A program made the translations under genes and the position numbers. From Acidobacteriaceae bacterium KBS 83 (GTDB taxonomy: Bacteria; Acidobacteriota; Terriglobia; Terriglobales; Acidobacteriaceae), in the NCBI GenBank assembly GCA_000381585.1, contig KB906735.1:270242-334241 (forward strand): 64,000 bases of DNA, in the 5' to 3' direction. A model generated the notes under the pieces. The model was not told the DNA's origin. It ran no database searches and was given only the letters and a program-made list of their open reading frames with translations. The stretch's first letter is position 1; every line of letters begins with the position of its first letter. This document shows, piece by piece, positions 46,227 through 54,971 of the stretch.

Positions 46227-46327
46227 GCGGATGTTATAAATGTTGCGTTGCAAGCGTTTGCAATGTTGCTTGAGTGAAAGCAGCAAAGAGGATCGGCGAA
46301 ATTTTGGCCGCGGAAAGACTGTTCATT

Positions 46328-49216
46328 ATGGAGAGAAGACAGCTTCTTAAACATTTTGGAGTCTTCACAGGAGGCCTGCTCTATCCCAAGGGAGCATGGC
46401 CGCAAGCGTCATCCTCAGCAACGTCCGAGCCCGCGGTGAACCTCGCCACACCGATACGAGCGCTGACGCGCCGGGATGGCAAGCTCCTGCAGCCGCTGCT
46501 GATTTCTCCGCGTCCCGGAACCCATGGCGAAGTCGTCACCAAAATCGATGGCGTTGAAGTTGATCGCAGAAGTGCCTCAGACCCGGCCGGTCCTTTCGAG
46601 GTCTATTTCGAGCCGTCACCGCAGACGCGGTCTCTTTTCATCTCTGTCGAGGTAAACAACATCGCGCTGACCGAAACGGTCTCCGTAAAACCGGCCCGGA
46701 AGGTTCTGGTCTACGTCCTGCCCCATTCGCATCATGATCTCGGCTACACCGACCTGCAGGCGGCAGTGGAAGAAAAGCAGATGCAGAACATCACGCTTGC
46801 CATGGAGCTTGCGAACAAGACAGCGAGCTATCCCGAAGGAGCGCGTTTCATTTGGAATCTCGAAGTTCTATGGGGCTGCGACTTTTTCATGCAGCGGCGG
46901 TCGGAGGCCGAAAAGAAAGCCCTCATCGAGGCCATTCGCAGGGGCCAGATCTCGCCGCAGGGATCTTATGCGAATGAGCTCACGGGACTCTGCCGCCCCG
47001 AAGAATTGCTGCGACTCTTCAAGTACGGAACGCAGCTCGGCAAGCAGTGTGGCATCAAAGTCGATTCCGCCATGATGAGCGACGTGCCCGGATACTCGTG
47101 GGGAACGGTAACCGCCATGTCTCAGGCAGGCATACGCTATTTTTCCGGCGCGCCCAACTTCTTCGATCGCATCGGCACATTTATGGAGGCCTGGCAGGAT
47201 CGGCCTTTCTGGTGGGTTTCTCCCTCGGGCCGCGAAAAGGTTCTGATGTGGATTCCATGGACTGGTTACGCGCTCTCGCACATCACCAAGAAGCTCAACG
47301 AAGAATGGGTGGGAAGATATCAGGACCGCCTCGACGAAGTCATCTACCCTTACGACATCTCCTACATTCGCTGGTCGGGTCATGGAGATAACGCCGCGCC
47401 CGATCCTGAGATCAGCGATTTCATTCGCGACTGGAACGCCAAGTACGAGTGGCCTCGCTTCTCGATCGCGTCTACCAGTACGGCGTTTTCCGCCTTTGAA
47501 AAGAGATACGGCCATCAGCTGCCTTCCTATCGCGGCGACCTGACCCCGTATTGGGAAGATGGCGCAGGCTCCTCGGCGCTCGAGACTGCCATGAGTAGAA
47601 ACGCCGCCGACCGGCTCACGCAGGCTGCCACGCTGGCATCCATGCTGGTGCCCGGAAGCTATGACGAATCAGCCTACGCGATGGCATGGCGGGACGTGCT
47701 CATGTATTCCGAACACACATGGGGCGCGTGGTGCAGCGTATCCGACTCGGAGAATCCATTCACAAAGAAGCAGTGGGACTACAAGCGGGATTTTGCTGTC
47801 AAAGCGGAAAGCCGCTCCGAAGCCCTGATAGCTGCATCGTTACCCGCTTCCGACGCAACAGTGCAAGGTTCCATCGATGTGCACAATACGTCTTCATGGA
47901 GTCGAACCGGAATCGTGTATGTCTCCCGCCAGCTTTCCTCTGCAGGCGATTCTGTGGTCACCGCAGATGGCAGACCCGTTCCGTCGCAAAGACTGAGCAA
48001 TGGTGAGCTCGCGATTCTTGCCAGCGATATACCGGCGCTAGCCACAGCCAGCTACAAGATCTCTCCCGGACCTGCGCACCGTTCCGATCACGCGGTCACG
48101 ATCAAGAACAACGTGTTGACGAACCGGTTCCTGAGCTTCCATGTCGACCCGGAAACAGGAGACATCGTCGAGCTCTATCGCAAAGGCAGCCACGAAAACC
48201 TGGTCAATCGAGATCACGGAGCGGTGAACCAGTATCTGTTTCTCTCCGGCATAGATTTCGCGCACGTCGGCCGCAGCGGCAAACCCACGATCACCGTGGA
48301 AGAAAATGGACCGCTGGTAGCTTCGATCCGCATCGATTCGTCCGCACCAGGGTGCAGGCACCTTACCCGGCGAATCCGGCTTTGCGAAGAGACGAACTTC
48401 GTCGAGATCAGTAACATCGTCGACAAAGAACGAGCGCCGCTTAATCCACATCCCGGCCAGGGTGACCAGGGCTCCGACTTTGCACAGCACGGTTCGAAAG
48501 AGAGCGTGCAGTTCGCGTTTCCGCTTTCTGTCCCGAACGGAAAGATGCTGCTGGATATTCCTCTCGGCGCCATGCAGCCAGAGGTCGACCAGCTCCCCGG
48601 CTCGTGCAAAAACTGGCTCCCCGTCGGCCGATGGATCGACGTCTCGAATGAGAGCTTCGGAGTAACGTGGGCCACGCTCGACGCACCGCTGGTGGAAGTT
48701 GGCGGCATTACCGCCACCATGCTTGGTTCACAGAAGGTTCCCGCTCTGTGGCGTCAGCACATTGAACCCACTCAGACCTTCTACTCCTGGGTGATGAACA
48801 ACCATTGGGGAACAAACTATCTCGCATATCAGTCCGGACCGGTGACTTTCCGCTATGCCTTGCGCCCTCACGAGAGCGAAGATATCGCCGCGGCGAGCCG
48901 CTTTTCCACGGGGCTCTCGTACCCGCTTTTGGTAAGCCCTACCGTCAATCACGAGTTGACCTCCAAATCGATGCTCCAGATCGAGCCTTCGAGCGCTTTA
49001 TTGACCGAGCTGAAGCCCAGCGATGACGGCAAGGCCTGGATCGTGCGCCTCTTTGCAGCTTCCGATGAAGATGTGAGCGCACATCTCACCTGGTCGTCTA
49101 AGAGTATCGGCCAAACGTTTCTGAGTAATCTGGCGGAAGAACCTTTGCGCCCCGTGAGCGGCGATGTCTCAATAGCTGGATGGGATCTTGTGACACTTCG
49201 TGTGGAACGAACCTAG
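46328..49216 (+). CDS. Tat-exported GH38-like alpha-mannosidase-family enzyme
   Basis: A 962-residue predicted exoenzyme. The N-terminus ERRQLLKHFGVFTGGLLYP has a twin-arginine signal. After an Ig-like segment comes the GH38 metal site LPHSHHDLGYTD (about residues 130-141) and the candidate nucleophile Asp in MSDVPGYSWG (about 251), then YIRWSGHGDNAAPDPE and LMYSEHTWGAW. The C-terminal half (from about 520) is beta-sandwich with RFLSFHVDPETGDIVELYRK and LTRRIRLCEETNFVEISNIV, as in GH38 C-terminal domains. Start 46328 is preferred over 46274 because it places the Tat motif at the N-terminus. It is large and divergent from classic mannosidases, so substrate is inferred only as an alpha-linked glycan. 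Confidence 0.82.
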   Translation: MERRQLLKHFGVFTGGLLYPKGAWPQASSSATSEPAVNLATPIRALTRRDGKLLQPLLISPRPGTHGEVVTKIDGVEVDRRSASDPAGPFEVYFEPSPQTRSLFISVEVNNIALTETVSVKPARKVLVYVLPHSHHDLGYTDLQAAVEEKQMQNITLAMELANKTASYPEGARFIWNLEVLWGCDFFMQRRSEAEKKALIEAIRRGQISPQGSYANELTGLCRPEELLRLFKYGTQLGKQCGIKVDSAMMSDVPGYSWGTVTAMSQAGIRYFSGAPNFFDRIGTFMEAWQDRPFWWVSPSGREKVLMWIPWTGYALSHITKKLNEEWVGRYQDRLDEVIYPYDISYIRWSGHGDNAAPDPEISDFIRDWNAKYEWPRFSIASTSTAFSAFEKRYGHQLPSYRGDLTPYWEDGAGSSALETAMSRNAADRLTQAATLASMLVPGSYDESAYAMAWRDVLMYSEHTWGAWCSVSDSENPFTKKQWDYKRDFAVKAESRSEALIAASLPASDATVQGSIDVHNTSSWSRTGIVYVSRQLSSAGDSVVTADGRPVPSQRLSNGELAILASDIPALATASYKISPGPAHRSDHAVTIKNNVLTNRFLSFHVDPETGDIVELYRKGSHENLVNRDHGAVNQYLFLSGIDFAHVGRSGKPTITVEENGPLVASIRIDSSAPGCRHLTRRIRLCEETNFVEISNIVDKERAPLNPHPGQGDQGSDFAQHGSKESVQFAFPLSVPNGKMLLDIPLGAMQPEVDQLPGSCKNWLPVGRWIDVSNESFGVTWATLDAPLVEVGGITATMLGSQKVPALWRQHIEPTQTFYSWVMNNHWGTNYLAYQSGPVTFRYALRPHESEDIAAASRFSTGLSYPLLVSPTVNHELTSKSMLQIEPSSALLTELKPSDDGKAWIVRLFAASDEDVSAHLTWSSKSIGQTFLSNLAEEPLRPVSGDVSIAGWDLVTLRVERT

Positions 49217-49384
49217 CGTGCGAATGGAAAAACGTGGCGTCCTCACAACTTCCTTTTACTCCGAAAGTTCCGTAAGGCGTAGCCGTGCTTGATTCGAAGA
49301 TTGGAGCAGGGTTCGTGCTTCTCGAGGCCAACAGCAAGTGCGAGCTTCGCTTTGCCGGGCGCTGGCGTTCGTCAGGGCTCCAAG

Positions 49385-49800
49385 CGGCAGGACATCCCGG
49401 ACATCCTAGTAGAAGTCTCGGAATTGCAGGCCATCGTTGCGGAGTTGCATTTAAGAAAGCGCGTGTTGGTATTTCTAGACATGGCGAGTAGACTACGCCG
49501 AGGCGAGCTGGATGGAATAAAGTGGCGTGACTTCGATTTTGCTGCTCTCGATATCAACGTCCAACGCGCGGTCGTGAACCAAATCGTTGGCCGGTGCAAA
49601 ACCGAGGCTTCACAGAAACGCATCCCTTTGGACCCGTAAACGGCCCGGGATCTGCTTGCCTGGTATGAAGTCACACCACACCGGGACTGGGTGACTCCGT
49701 CTTCGCCTCCGACAACAGCCGTACGGGAGAGAGGCGCGGGAAGCAACCGCTGTGGTTGTCGACTATCATGCGCTACTACATCCAACTGGTGGCCAAACGA
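49385..49800 (+). pseudogene. Tyrosine recombinase (phage-type integrase) remnant
   Basis: The plus strand reads SELQAIVAELHLRKRVLVFL, then DMASRLRRGELDGIKWRDFD with the first catalytic Arg (RRGEL), then NQIVGRCKTEASQKRIPLDP and a stop, then RDLLAWYEVTPHRD and, after a frameshift, LSTIMRYYIQLVAKRLGINK. The C-terminal part with HxxR and the nucleophile Tyr is missing. CKTEASQK.(I/V)PLDP is shared with the larger integrase pseudogene at 59.6 kb, so the two belong to one family. Confidence 0.8.
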
Positions 49801-49824
49801 CTCGGGATCAATAAACGAGTGGAC

Positions 49825-50045
49825 GGCAAAGAGGTCGCCCGCAAGTCGATGGAGCACACCATACCCATGCTCATGCCGTTCGATGAAACCTTTGACGTCG
49901 GAGTCGATACCCACACGCCGGTGGACTTTTCCTACGAGTGCCCATTCCGCTTCAACGGAAGCATTGACAAGCTTACCTACAACGTCGGACCGTCACAGCT
50001 ATCCGCAGAGGACCATAGGAAGATGCAGGTTCACTCGCTAAAGCA
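49825..50045 (+). pseudogene. Arylsulfatase C-terminal fragment
   Basis: Continuing in frame from the integrase scrap: KSMEHTIPMLMPFDETFDVG, VDTHTPVDFSYECPFRFNGS and IDKLTYNVGPSQLSAEDH. These are the end of AtsA-type arylsulfatases (FDETFD.G.DTGTPVD...PF.F.G.I.KLT....P..L). It is fused between an integrase tail and an unrelated secreted gene, with no start of its own. Confidence 0.65.
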
Positions 50046-50172
50046 AACGATTAGGGGGTCAGCAACAGGCGCCGCCAGCGCATGTGCCGGCCGAAGGAGA
50101 CACCACCGTCATCACTCATTCATGGAAGCCACCAGTCTAGCAGTCACAGCAGAAAACCGCGAGAGGAGAGTT

Positions 50173-50895
50173 ATGAGAAATACGGCATGCAGGACGAAAA
50201 TGATCCCCCCCGTCCTGATCGCAATATGCATGGGTGCGGTCTGCAATCGTCCAACCAAGGCGCAAAATCCGGAACTCCAGCAGCGTGTCGCGGAAATCAA
50301 GCAGACGGCTGAAAAGAATAAGCAGAACCTTTTTCGATACACATGGGTCGAGCAGGTTACGATCAGCCTGAAAGACGAACCAAAAAAACAGGAGCACTTC
50401 CAAGTGCGTCTCGGACCGGACGGGCAGCCCCAAAAGACTTCTCTCGATCCACCCGATAGTGCTGAACCAAGTGGAGGCCGCTTGAAACGGCATATCATTG
50501 CAAAAAGGAAGAAAGAATACAAAGACTACGCGGAGCAGATGAAAGCGTTGGCGCAACAATATGTGCCACCGTCAAAGGAATTGATCCAGCAGGCTTATGA
50601 GAAGGGGAATATCACGTTGGGCACGGGAGCGGGTGACCCAAATGAGGTTCTGCTGGTTATCCACAACTACTTGAAGCCGGGCGACTCGATGACTCTTGCC
50701 TTCGACAAGACTCAGAAGGCACTGACCGGGATTCAGATCGCTTCTTACATGGACGATCCAAAGGATGCAATGAATTTGAAGGTGCAAATGAGCCGTCTGC
50801 CGGATGGAACAAACCACGTTTCCGGTCTGGTGATTGACGGAGTCAGCAAGAAGTTGAACATTGCGATTCAGAACTCAAATTATCAGCACGTCTGA
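50173..50895 (+). CDS. Secreted protein of unknown function, acidobacterial type
   Basis: A 240-residue exported protein. The start at 50173 is chosen because GGAG precedes it and a signal peptide follows (MIPPVLIAICMGAVCNRPTK, cleavage near AQ); the open frame runs far upstream only because it merges with pseudogene debris. The mature part begins with a charged helix (RVAEIKQTAEKNKQNLFRYT) then WVEQVTISLKDEPKKQEHFQ, a beta-rich middle, an amphipathic helix KEYKDYAEQMKALAQQY, and a beta-rich C-terminus with SYMDDPKDAMNLKVQMSRLP and DGTNHVSGLVIDG. I recognise this as a recurring acidobacterial family without known role. Confidence 0.75.
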   Translation: MRNTACRTKMIPPVLIAICMGAVCNRPTKAQNPELQQRVAEIKQTAEKNKQNLFRYTWVEQVTISLKDEPKKQEHFQVRLGPDGQPQKTSLDPPDSAEPSGGRLKRHIIAKRKKEYKDYAEQMKALAQQYVPPSKELIQQAYEKGNITLGTGAGDPNEVLLVIHNYLKPGDSMTLAFDKTQKALTGIQIASYMDDPKDAMNLKVQMSRLPDGTNHVSGLVIDGVSKKLNIAIQNSNYQHV

Positions 50896-51049
50896 GCTGG
50901 TCTGGGCTTTCAAATGTGCGAGCGCGATTCTGACCTGAGGTGCCCAGGACCAGCTTCCCGTCAATCCGAAAGCCCACGCCGCTGTCACTGATCTGAACGG
51001 AACCGATGGGCCATTTTCCGCACGGATAATGCACCTCATCTACCCGCCG

Positions 51050-51120
51050 CCTGCTCTTCGCGCGAACCCGACCGGCGTCAGTTAGTTCAGGCTGCTGTCG
51101 GGCCGGTGTTCGTCGTAATC
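51050..51120 (-). mobile_element. IS3-family transposase C-terminal scrap
   Basis: The minus strand reads RRDYDEHRPDSSLN, a stop, then LTPVGFARRAG. This is the end of IS3-type integrases (W R.DYNEHRPHSSLG.LTP.EFA). The nonsense codon and lack of upstream catalytic motifs show it is dead. It lies beside the tRNA-Val half. Confidence 0.6.
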
Positions 51121-51212
51121 CCGGCGGCACTCCGCGCGCGGCGACGATCTCGTCGAGCACGCGTGTGACGTTTCCCAACTTTTAGAGAGGAGGCTGTAAG
51201 TTGTTGACGGAA

Positions 51213-51265
51213 TGGTAGGCACGAGGAGACTCGAACTCCTGACCTCTACCGTGTGAAGGTGGCGC
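51213..51265 (-). other. 3' half of a tRNA-Val(CAC) gene
   Basis: Read on the minus strand: GCGCCACC, anticodon loop TTCACAC (anticodon CAC), GGTAGAGGTC, T-arm AGGAG-TTCGAGT-CTCCT, acceptor strand CGTGCCT, discriminator A and an encoded CCA at 51213-51215. The D-arm and 5' acceptor strand (expected AGGCACG) are absent beyond 51265. One anticodon-stem mismatch is present. It resembles the piece regenerated or left when an element integrates into a tRNA 3' end. Confidence 0.65.
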
Positions 51266-51427
51266 GATGGAAGCCGGATGCTGACTACAAAGGGGTTATT
51301 AGCCGGAACAGAGGGTAAAAACCGCCAAGGCGAGTTTCATCATGCACGCCTAACAGGAAGTCTCACTCTGTCAGAGTGCGAGGAGTGCAATTTCGCTCTG
51401 AGCTGCGATCGACATGCTGTCGCGCGC

Positions 51428-52069
51428 TTATGCGGCGTTTGTGGACAAATGGCGAATCACCCGAAGTTTCGACGCCATGTTCACCAAATGAGCGAAGGAG
51501 TCTGCTTTCATTTTTCGCATTACACTGCCGCGGTGCATCTTTACCGTAATTTCGCTGATTCCCAGTTCTGCTCCTACTTCCTCGTTTAGTAATCCCGATA
51601 CCACCCCTGCCATCACTTCTCGTTCACGACAACTGAGAGATTCAAAATCCGATTGCACCCTATGGAACTCTATGTCGCGTCTCAGCGTTAACTCACATGC
51701 CTGATTGCGTTACGGACTGTACCTAGCAACATGTCAGAATCGAATGGCTTTAATCAGGAACTCTAATGCTCCTCGCTTGATTGCTTTCACCGCCGCGGGT
51801 AAATCAACATGGCCGGAAAGAAAGATAATCGGGATGCCACACCGTTCGGTTGCGATGCGCTCCTGCATTTCGAGTCCGTTGAGATCAGGCAGGGTGAAGT
51901 CCAGAATCAAACAGGACGGGATATCCGATTTTGGATGGGCAAAAAATTCAGTTGCCGATGCGAATGACTGCGGCTGCCATCCAGCGCTCTGGATCTTCAT
52001 AGCTAGAGACCGTCGGACCGAGACATCGTTATCGACAACGAACACAATTGGCGTTGGAGAGCACAACAT
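51428..52069 (-). pseudogene. FixJ/NarL-type response regulator, frameshifted
   Basis: Start ATG 52069 follows GAGGTGAAAC. The receiver reads VFVVDNDVSVRRSLAMKIQS, CLILDFTLPDLNGLEMQE (phospho-acceptor Asp) and IPIIFLSGHVDLPAAVKAIK. After GALEFLIKA the frame shifts (near 51742) to FDSDMLLGTVRNAIRH, and shifts again (near 51695) to ELTLRRDIEFHRVQSDFESL with the LuxR helix-turn-helix SCREREVMAGVVSGLLNEEV, GISEITVKMHRGSVMRKM. Two compensating-type lesions split the two domains. No sensor kinase is adjacent. Confidence 0.8.
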
Positions 52070-52691
52070 AGTTTCACCTCGCGTCAGCGGCCAAGGTCGT
52101 AGGCAGTCAGTCGTCGCTCGTCGAGAAGGCCGGGATTCGAGTAAGTCAGCTCGATTCATGTTGCGCATTGCCTGACTGTGAAGGATCGCGATGGCCGAGG
52201 AATCGCCAAGCACAGTAGGTCTACTCGGCGTCGGAATGAGTGTCCCTCAGATGCCGATTGCCGACATCCTCTCTGCCTCTATTAGTGGACACTGTGCCGT
52301 CTGCGGCGGCTCTTTTCGCAGATCCAGTACAACGCCCTTATCAAACATAAGGATATCGCCGCGGTCTGAACTCTTTGGTTTCCTAAGGCGTGTTCTCACT
52401 GTTCCTCCTTGTGGGCCCTGTTCTTCTTGCTCGCGGCAAATACGCCTCGACACCAATCAGCGGTAGTGAAGATAAACGTCAACGTGCCCGATGCCAGACC
52501 AGGGAGAGTGTGGTCATCGTTTCCGTTCTAGACCAGCCAAGGATCTTCACTCAACGTTGCCGACCTTCGGCACATCACGTAGATAATTCCCCAAAAGCAG
52601 TGGTGCAGAACCGTTGAAGATCGTGCCACCTTAGTGGCCGCCCGTCATCGGGTCCTGGGAGGCAAAGCGAGATCGACCGTCCAAGTTCTTC
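52070..52691. other. Interval without recognised gene
   Basis: Open frames here have no known domain. It separates the fixJ-like pseudogene from the redox-gene debris. Confidence 0.4.
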
Positions 52692-52990
52692 TTACGCGGC
52701 CTTGAAAGTAGCTCGATCAAGTGCTTTCACAAAACGCTTACTCAGTTCGTGGTCGGAAGGTGGATTCTGACCGGTGATAAGTTCGCGATCTTCGATCACA
52801 AATGACTGGAAAATGCCTTTGTCAGAAATGGAAACGTTACCGCCTGCGATTTTCAGAGCATCATTTACGTAGAACGGGATTTTGCCGCCCCCCATCAGAC
52901 GTTCCTCAACATAGTGCTCCTCGTCATTCGAAAAAATTGTCATGCTATATCCGGCATATTGCCAGCCCTCAGCAAACCCTTTTGCCTCTT
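52692..52990 (-). pseudogene. DJ-1/PfpI-family protein, C-terminal fragment
   Basis: The minus strand encodes AKGFAEGWQYAGYS, MTIFSNDEEHYVEERLMGGG, KIPFYVNDALKIAGGNVSIS and DKGIFQSFVIEDRELITGQN with PPSDHELSKRFVKALD. This is the end of a type-1 glutamine-amidotransferase-like (DJ-1/PfpI) protein. The N-terminal half with the nucleophile Cys is missing. It follows the WrbA pseudogene in the same direction and was probably the last gene of that operon. Confidence 0.75.
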
Positions 52991-53118
52991 CAGCTGCCGG
53001 CTACCAAATGGTTCTGGCCACGCCTAATGGCACCAAGCCGATAATGGATCCTCAGTCAGCCGTAGCTGCTCATTTCGGCGGCAGTGAAGAAACTCTCCGA
53101 GAGGCAAAGACGGTGTAA
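52988..53118 (+). pseudogene. DJ-1/PfpI-family N-terminal fragment on the opposite strand
   Basis: The plus strand reads AAGYQMVLATPNGTKPIMDP, QSAVAAHFGGSEETLREAKT and a stop. This is the early part of the same family (EAGY.(I/V)V.ATP.G.KP..D..S...FGG.E....A). It abuts the C-terminal piece head to head, implying an inversion and loss of the central part. Confidence 0.6.
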
Positions 53119-53148
53119 TGGTACTCAGTTAAAGCAACTTTGGAATTG

Positions 53149-53756
53149 CTAGTTCGCGACCAATGATCGGTGCCTTGCCTTGCGGCGGGCGATCCATGAA
53201 GCGAACTCGGCCACACGGCGCCCCGGTAGGCTCGCTGTTTCAAGATCACCTTCTCCTGGTACCTCACCTGGTGATGCGTCGCTCGGAGAAATCGCCATCG
53301 CTCTAGCATATCCACCCGTCCAGTTGAAGTCGTTGGAACCATCCCTCATGTGTTCTTGGACTGCATACCGAGGCCAATCCATACTTGCCCATGCTGTTGG
53401 GACAGGGTCCAAAAGTATGCAATCGTGTTCCATTTGTCACCGATTACTGTGGCAGAATTCGTGAAGCCGGCGGCTATTTGATCTTTCCAAGCCATGGAAC
53501 TCCAGGCGGCTACACTGTCATCTGCAAATTTCTTGAACTACCATGGCGGGGCACCCATGTAGGTTGGCGAACCGTATATGATCGCTTCCGCTGTTTTAAG
53601 ATCGCCCCATGCCCAATCGGGTAAGTTGCCTTCTTGTGAGATCGACAAGGCCTCAACCTCTACGCCATCTACTTTTTCCGCACCATCGGCGACTGCTTTT
53701 GCCTGCTTCGACGTGTGACCTTCGCCACGGAAATATACGATCGTTACTTTGCTCAT
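53149..53756 (-). pseudogene. WrbA/flavodoxin-type NAD(P)H:quinone oxidoreductase, disrupted
   Basis: The gene starts SKVTIVYFRGEGHTSKQAKA (flavin phosphate loop) and continues to AIIYGSPTYMGAPPW, where a TAG replaces the expected Gln codon before FKKFADDS. It resumes MAWKDQIAAGFTNSATVIGD and YFWTLSQQHGQVWIGLGMQS, then shifts frame to NDFNWTGGYARAMAISPSDA and LETASLPGRRVAEFASWIAR. One nonsense and one frameshift. It lies 35 bases behind the aldo/keto reductase gene in a former redox operon. Confidence 0.85.
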
Positions 53757-53791
53757 TTGGTTCTCTCCCTCTGCTTGTTCTTTCGAAGTTG

Positions 53792-54778
53792 TCAGTAGGG
53801 TGTCTGCCAGGCGTGCGGGAGGTACGGTTCTTCCAGCTCTGACTTCTCAGACTCTGTAAGCACAATATCCAGAGCAGCGATGGCGTCTTCCAGGTGTGTT
53901 AACTTTGTGGCGCCGACGATGATCGAACTCACACTGGGATGTTGTACGACCCAAGACAATGCAATTTGCGCTTGCGGCACTCCTTTCTTCGCGGCTACTT
54001 CTGTCAATCGATCAACCACCAAGCGGTCTTGCAACTCCGTGCGTCCGTAAAGAGCCTCGGCTACGGCGTCCGAAGCAAATCGTGAGGTACTTGACCGATC
54101 AGCCCACGGACGCGCGAGTCGTCCCCTCGCCAATGGGCTCCAAGGGATCACGCCTATTCCTTCCGCGAGGCAAAGCGGGAGCATCTCCCGCTCTTCTTCG
54201 CGGTACATCAAGTTGTATTGAGGCTGCATGCTGATGAAACAGCTCCATCTGTGTTGATCAGCTAAAAAGAGAGCCTTCGCGAATTGCCACGCATACATGG
54301 ACGAGGCACCGATGTATCGAACCTTGCCCGCCTTGATGACGTCGTGTAGAGCCTCAAGCGTCTCACCAATGGGCGTCTTTTCATCCCAACGGTGGATCTG
54401 ATAAAGATCAATGTAATCCGTCTTGAGGCGGCCTATACTGGCGTCAATTTCTGCCATGATGGCCTTTCGAGACAGTCCCCGGCCGTTTACGTCCTCCCGC
54501 ATGGGCATGTAGACCTTCGATGCGACCACCATCTCTTCGCGTTTGGCAAAGTCCTTTAATGCGCGGCCAAGGACTTCTTCACTGGTGCCCGCCCCATACA
54601 TATTTGCGGTGTCGAAAAAATTGATGCCTGATTCGATGGCCTGACGGATGATTGATCGGCTCTTTTCCTCATTCAACATCCACGAGTGTCGCCCCTTCGT
54701 TGGGTCCCCGAAGCTCATGCATCCAAGGCATACCCGGGAAACCACCAAGCCGGATTTTCCTAGGTTTCTGTACTTCAT
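53792..54778 (-). CDS. Aldo/keto reductase
   Basis: A 328-residue NADPH-dependent reductase with the TIM-barrel features: KYRNLGKSGLVVSRVCLGCM, catalytic Asp/Tyr in FFDTANMYGAGTSEEVLGRA, Lys in VVASKVYMP, His in DLYQIHRWDEKTPIGETLEA, and the C-terminal cofactor region PSVSSIIVGATKLTHLEDAI. ATG 54778 is preceded by AAGGAG with a 5-base spacer, so earlier in-frame starts are rejected. It lies between an SDR gene upstream and the WrbA pseudogene downstream on one strand, suggesting a stress-linked carbonyl/quinone reduction operon. Confidence 0.92.
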   Translation of the reverse strand: MKYRNLGKSGLVVSRVCLGCMSFGDPTKGRHSWMLNEEKSRSIIRQAIESGINFFDTANMYGAGTSEEVLGRALKDFAKREEMVVASKVYMPMREDVNGRGLSRKAIMAEIDASIGRLKTDYIDLYQIHRWDEKTPIGETLEALHDVIKAGKVRYIGASSMYAWQFAKALFLADQHRWSCFISMQPQYNLMYREEEREMLPLCLAEGIGVIPWSPLARGRLARPWADRSSTSRFASDAVAEALYGRTELQDRLVVDRLTEVAAKKGVPQAQIALSWVVQHPSVSSIIVGATKLTHLEDAIAALDIVLTESEKSELEEPYLPHAWQTPY

Positions 54779-54971
54779 GTTGTCTCCTTTGAGATTTAGG
54801 CCCCGTGCTTGATAATCTCCGGCCAACTCTTTAGTTGAATTGCGGCACTATCGCCCGCTTGAGCCTTCCTCATATTTCGAACGACCTATAGGAACGGTTG
54901 AAGTATGCATCCGTTCGCGAACGATCTCTACGGATTCCCCCAAAAAGAGCTCTGACGCTCTAGGCTGCCCT

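Noticed and set aside
51213-51265. Reading the partial tRNA as a selenocysteine or suppressor tRNA (anticodon TCA)
   Set aside because: The loop can be framed as CTTCACA, but stem pairing and T33 placement fit TTCACAC with CAC, as in tRNA-Val; the 5' half is absent anyway.
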